The notes under the pieces: generated by a model
What the model saw: the letters and a program-made list of their open reading frames with translations, nothing else
Told to the model about the DNA's origin: nothing
The model's database searches: none
Made by a program: the position numbers and the translations under genes
Assembly: GCA_017577575.1 (NCBI GenBank)
Contig: PKRG01000028.1
Coordinates: 1-26,483, forward strand
Origin: Acidimicrobiia bacterium
Lineage (GTDB): Bacteria; Actinomycetota; Acidimicrobiia; Spongiisociales; ZC4RG35
Direction: 5' to 3'
Length of the DNA: 26,483 bases
In this document: positions 26,137-26,483 of the stretch, in pieces
How the letters are laid out: each line of letters opens with the position of its first letter
Numbering within the stretch: the first letter of the stretch is position 1

Positions 26137-26483
26137 ATGGGCGTCAAGGTCACGGCGTTGTCGGGAGGGGTAGGCGGTGCCCGAATGCTACGAGGCTTCG
26201 CCGCGCTCGAAGACGTCGAGCTCACCGCGATCGTGAACGTCGGCGATGACGACGTCATCTACGGGCTGCACGTCTCCCCCGACATCGACACCGTGATCTA
26301 CACGCTCGCGGGCCAGGAGGGCCTCGCCGGCTGGGGGGTGCGCGACGACACGGTGGCGGTGATGACGGCCCTCGACCGGTTCCCCATCGACACGTGGTTC
26401 CGGATCGGCGACATGGACTTCGCCACGAACCTGTTCCGCACCGCTCGGCTGCAGGCGGGCTGGACCCTGAGCCAGGTGACGAC
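26137..26483 (+). CDS. fbiA: 2-phospho-L-lactate transferase (CofD/FbiA), 3'-truncated by the window
   Basis: This enzyme joins a phosphoenolpyruvate- or phospholactate-derived GDP intermediate to Fo in coenzyme F420 synthesis. The 115 residues visible cover the N-terminal part: the nucleotide loop ALSGGVGGARMLRG (7-20), the NVGDDD segment (34-39), the HVSPDIDTVIYTLAG stretch (45-59) and WFRIGDMDF (87-95). The frame is open to the edge. The ATG at 26137 gives the family opening MGVKVTALSGG; GGAGG about 12 bases upstream is rather far. The gene is divergent from the large GT2 gene over about 100 bases, as in several actinobacteria. It implies an F420-using organism. Confidence 0.93.
   Translation, partial: MGVKVTALSGGVGGARMLRGFAALEDVELTAIVNVGDDDVIYGLHVSPDIDTVIYTLAGQEGLAGWGVRDDTVAVMTALDRFPIDTWFRIGDMDFATNLFRTARLQAGWTLSQVT

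Overview
The window is high-GC DNA (about two thirds G+C by eye) with many GTG starts and 4-base stop/start overlaps. Its gene neighbourhoods point to Actinomycetota: secA-prfB, ftsE-ftsX-smpB-ssrA, and a manB / DUF3499 / DUF5719 / large glycosyltransferase / fbiA(cofD) block. The fbiA homologue implies coenzyme F420 synthesis. A deep lineage such as Acidimicrobiia would fit, but that is inference and no marker here settles it.

Layout. (1) 1-2443 is an accessory patch: a tyrosine-recombinase-like protein with a degenerate active site overlaps a DDE transposase. It ends in a terminator beside the 3' end of the tmRNA gene, a classic integration site. (2) 2587-6317, all minus strand, is a tight run ftsE-ftsX-M23 peptidase-smpB followed by ssrA (trans-translation and cell-wall cleavage at division). 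(3) 6441-8720 holds a three-gene galactitol-type PTS permease (EIIA, EIIB, EIIC) on the plus strand, wedged into what is usually a contiguous prfB-ftsE neighbourhood. (4) 8766-13370, minus strand, holds prfB, secA, an orphan NarL-type response regulator and a coupled 38-residue small ORF. (5) 13427-15323, minus strand, holds comF and a short-type adenosylhomocysteinase. (6) 15422-20879 is a sugar region: a mannose-6-phosphate-isomerase-like cupin, a Trm112-like protein, phosphomannomutase/phosphoglucomutase, a VOC protein, a polyprenyl-phosphate-sugar-synthase-like GT2 and a large PTPS-related (GT-C-like) membrane protein with a coupled zinc-ribbon protein. (7) 20876-26034, minus strand, continues with DUF6788, DUF3499, a membrane-anchored thioredoxin-like protein, DUF5719 and a large GT2 membrane protein. 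They face a divergent, truncated fbiA/cofD at the right edge.

How it works together. Sugar phosphate handling (cupin, ManB), lipid-linked sugar formation (GT2), two large membrane glycosyltransferase candidates and a secreted DUF5719 protein together suggest an envelope-glycan or glycoprotein assembly set. FtsEX would gate the co-operonic M23 hydrolase. Several genes (EIIA, secA, manB, the GT2, DUF3499) have a TANNNT-like box 6-10 bases before the start codon and no Shine-Dalgarno sequence, suggesting leaderless transcripts. I see no wholly unprecedented system. The strongest leads are the recombinase/transposase pair next to ssrA, the PTS insertion with its 14-bp palindrome, and the small ORF coupled to the response regulator.
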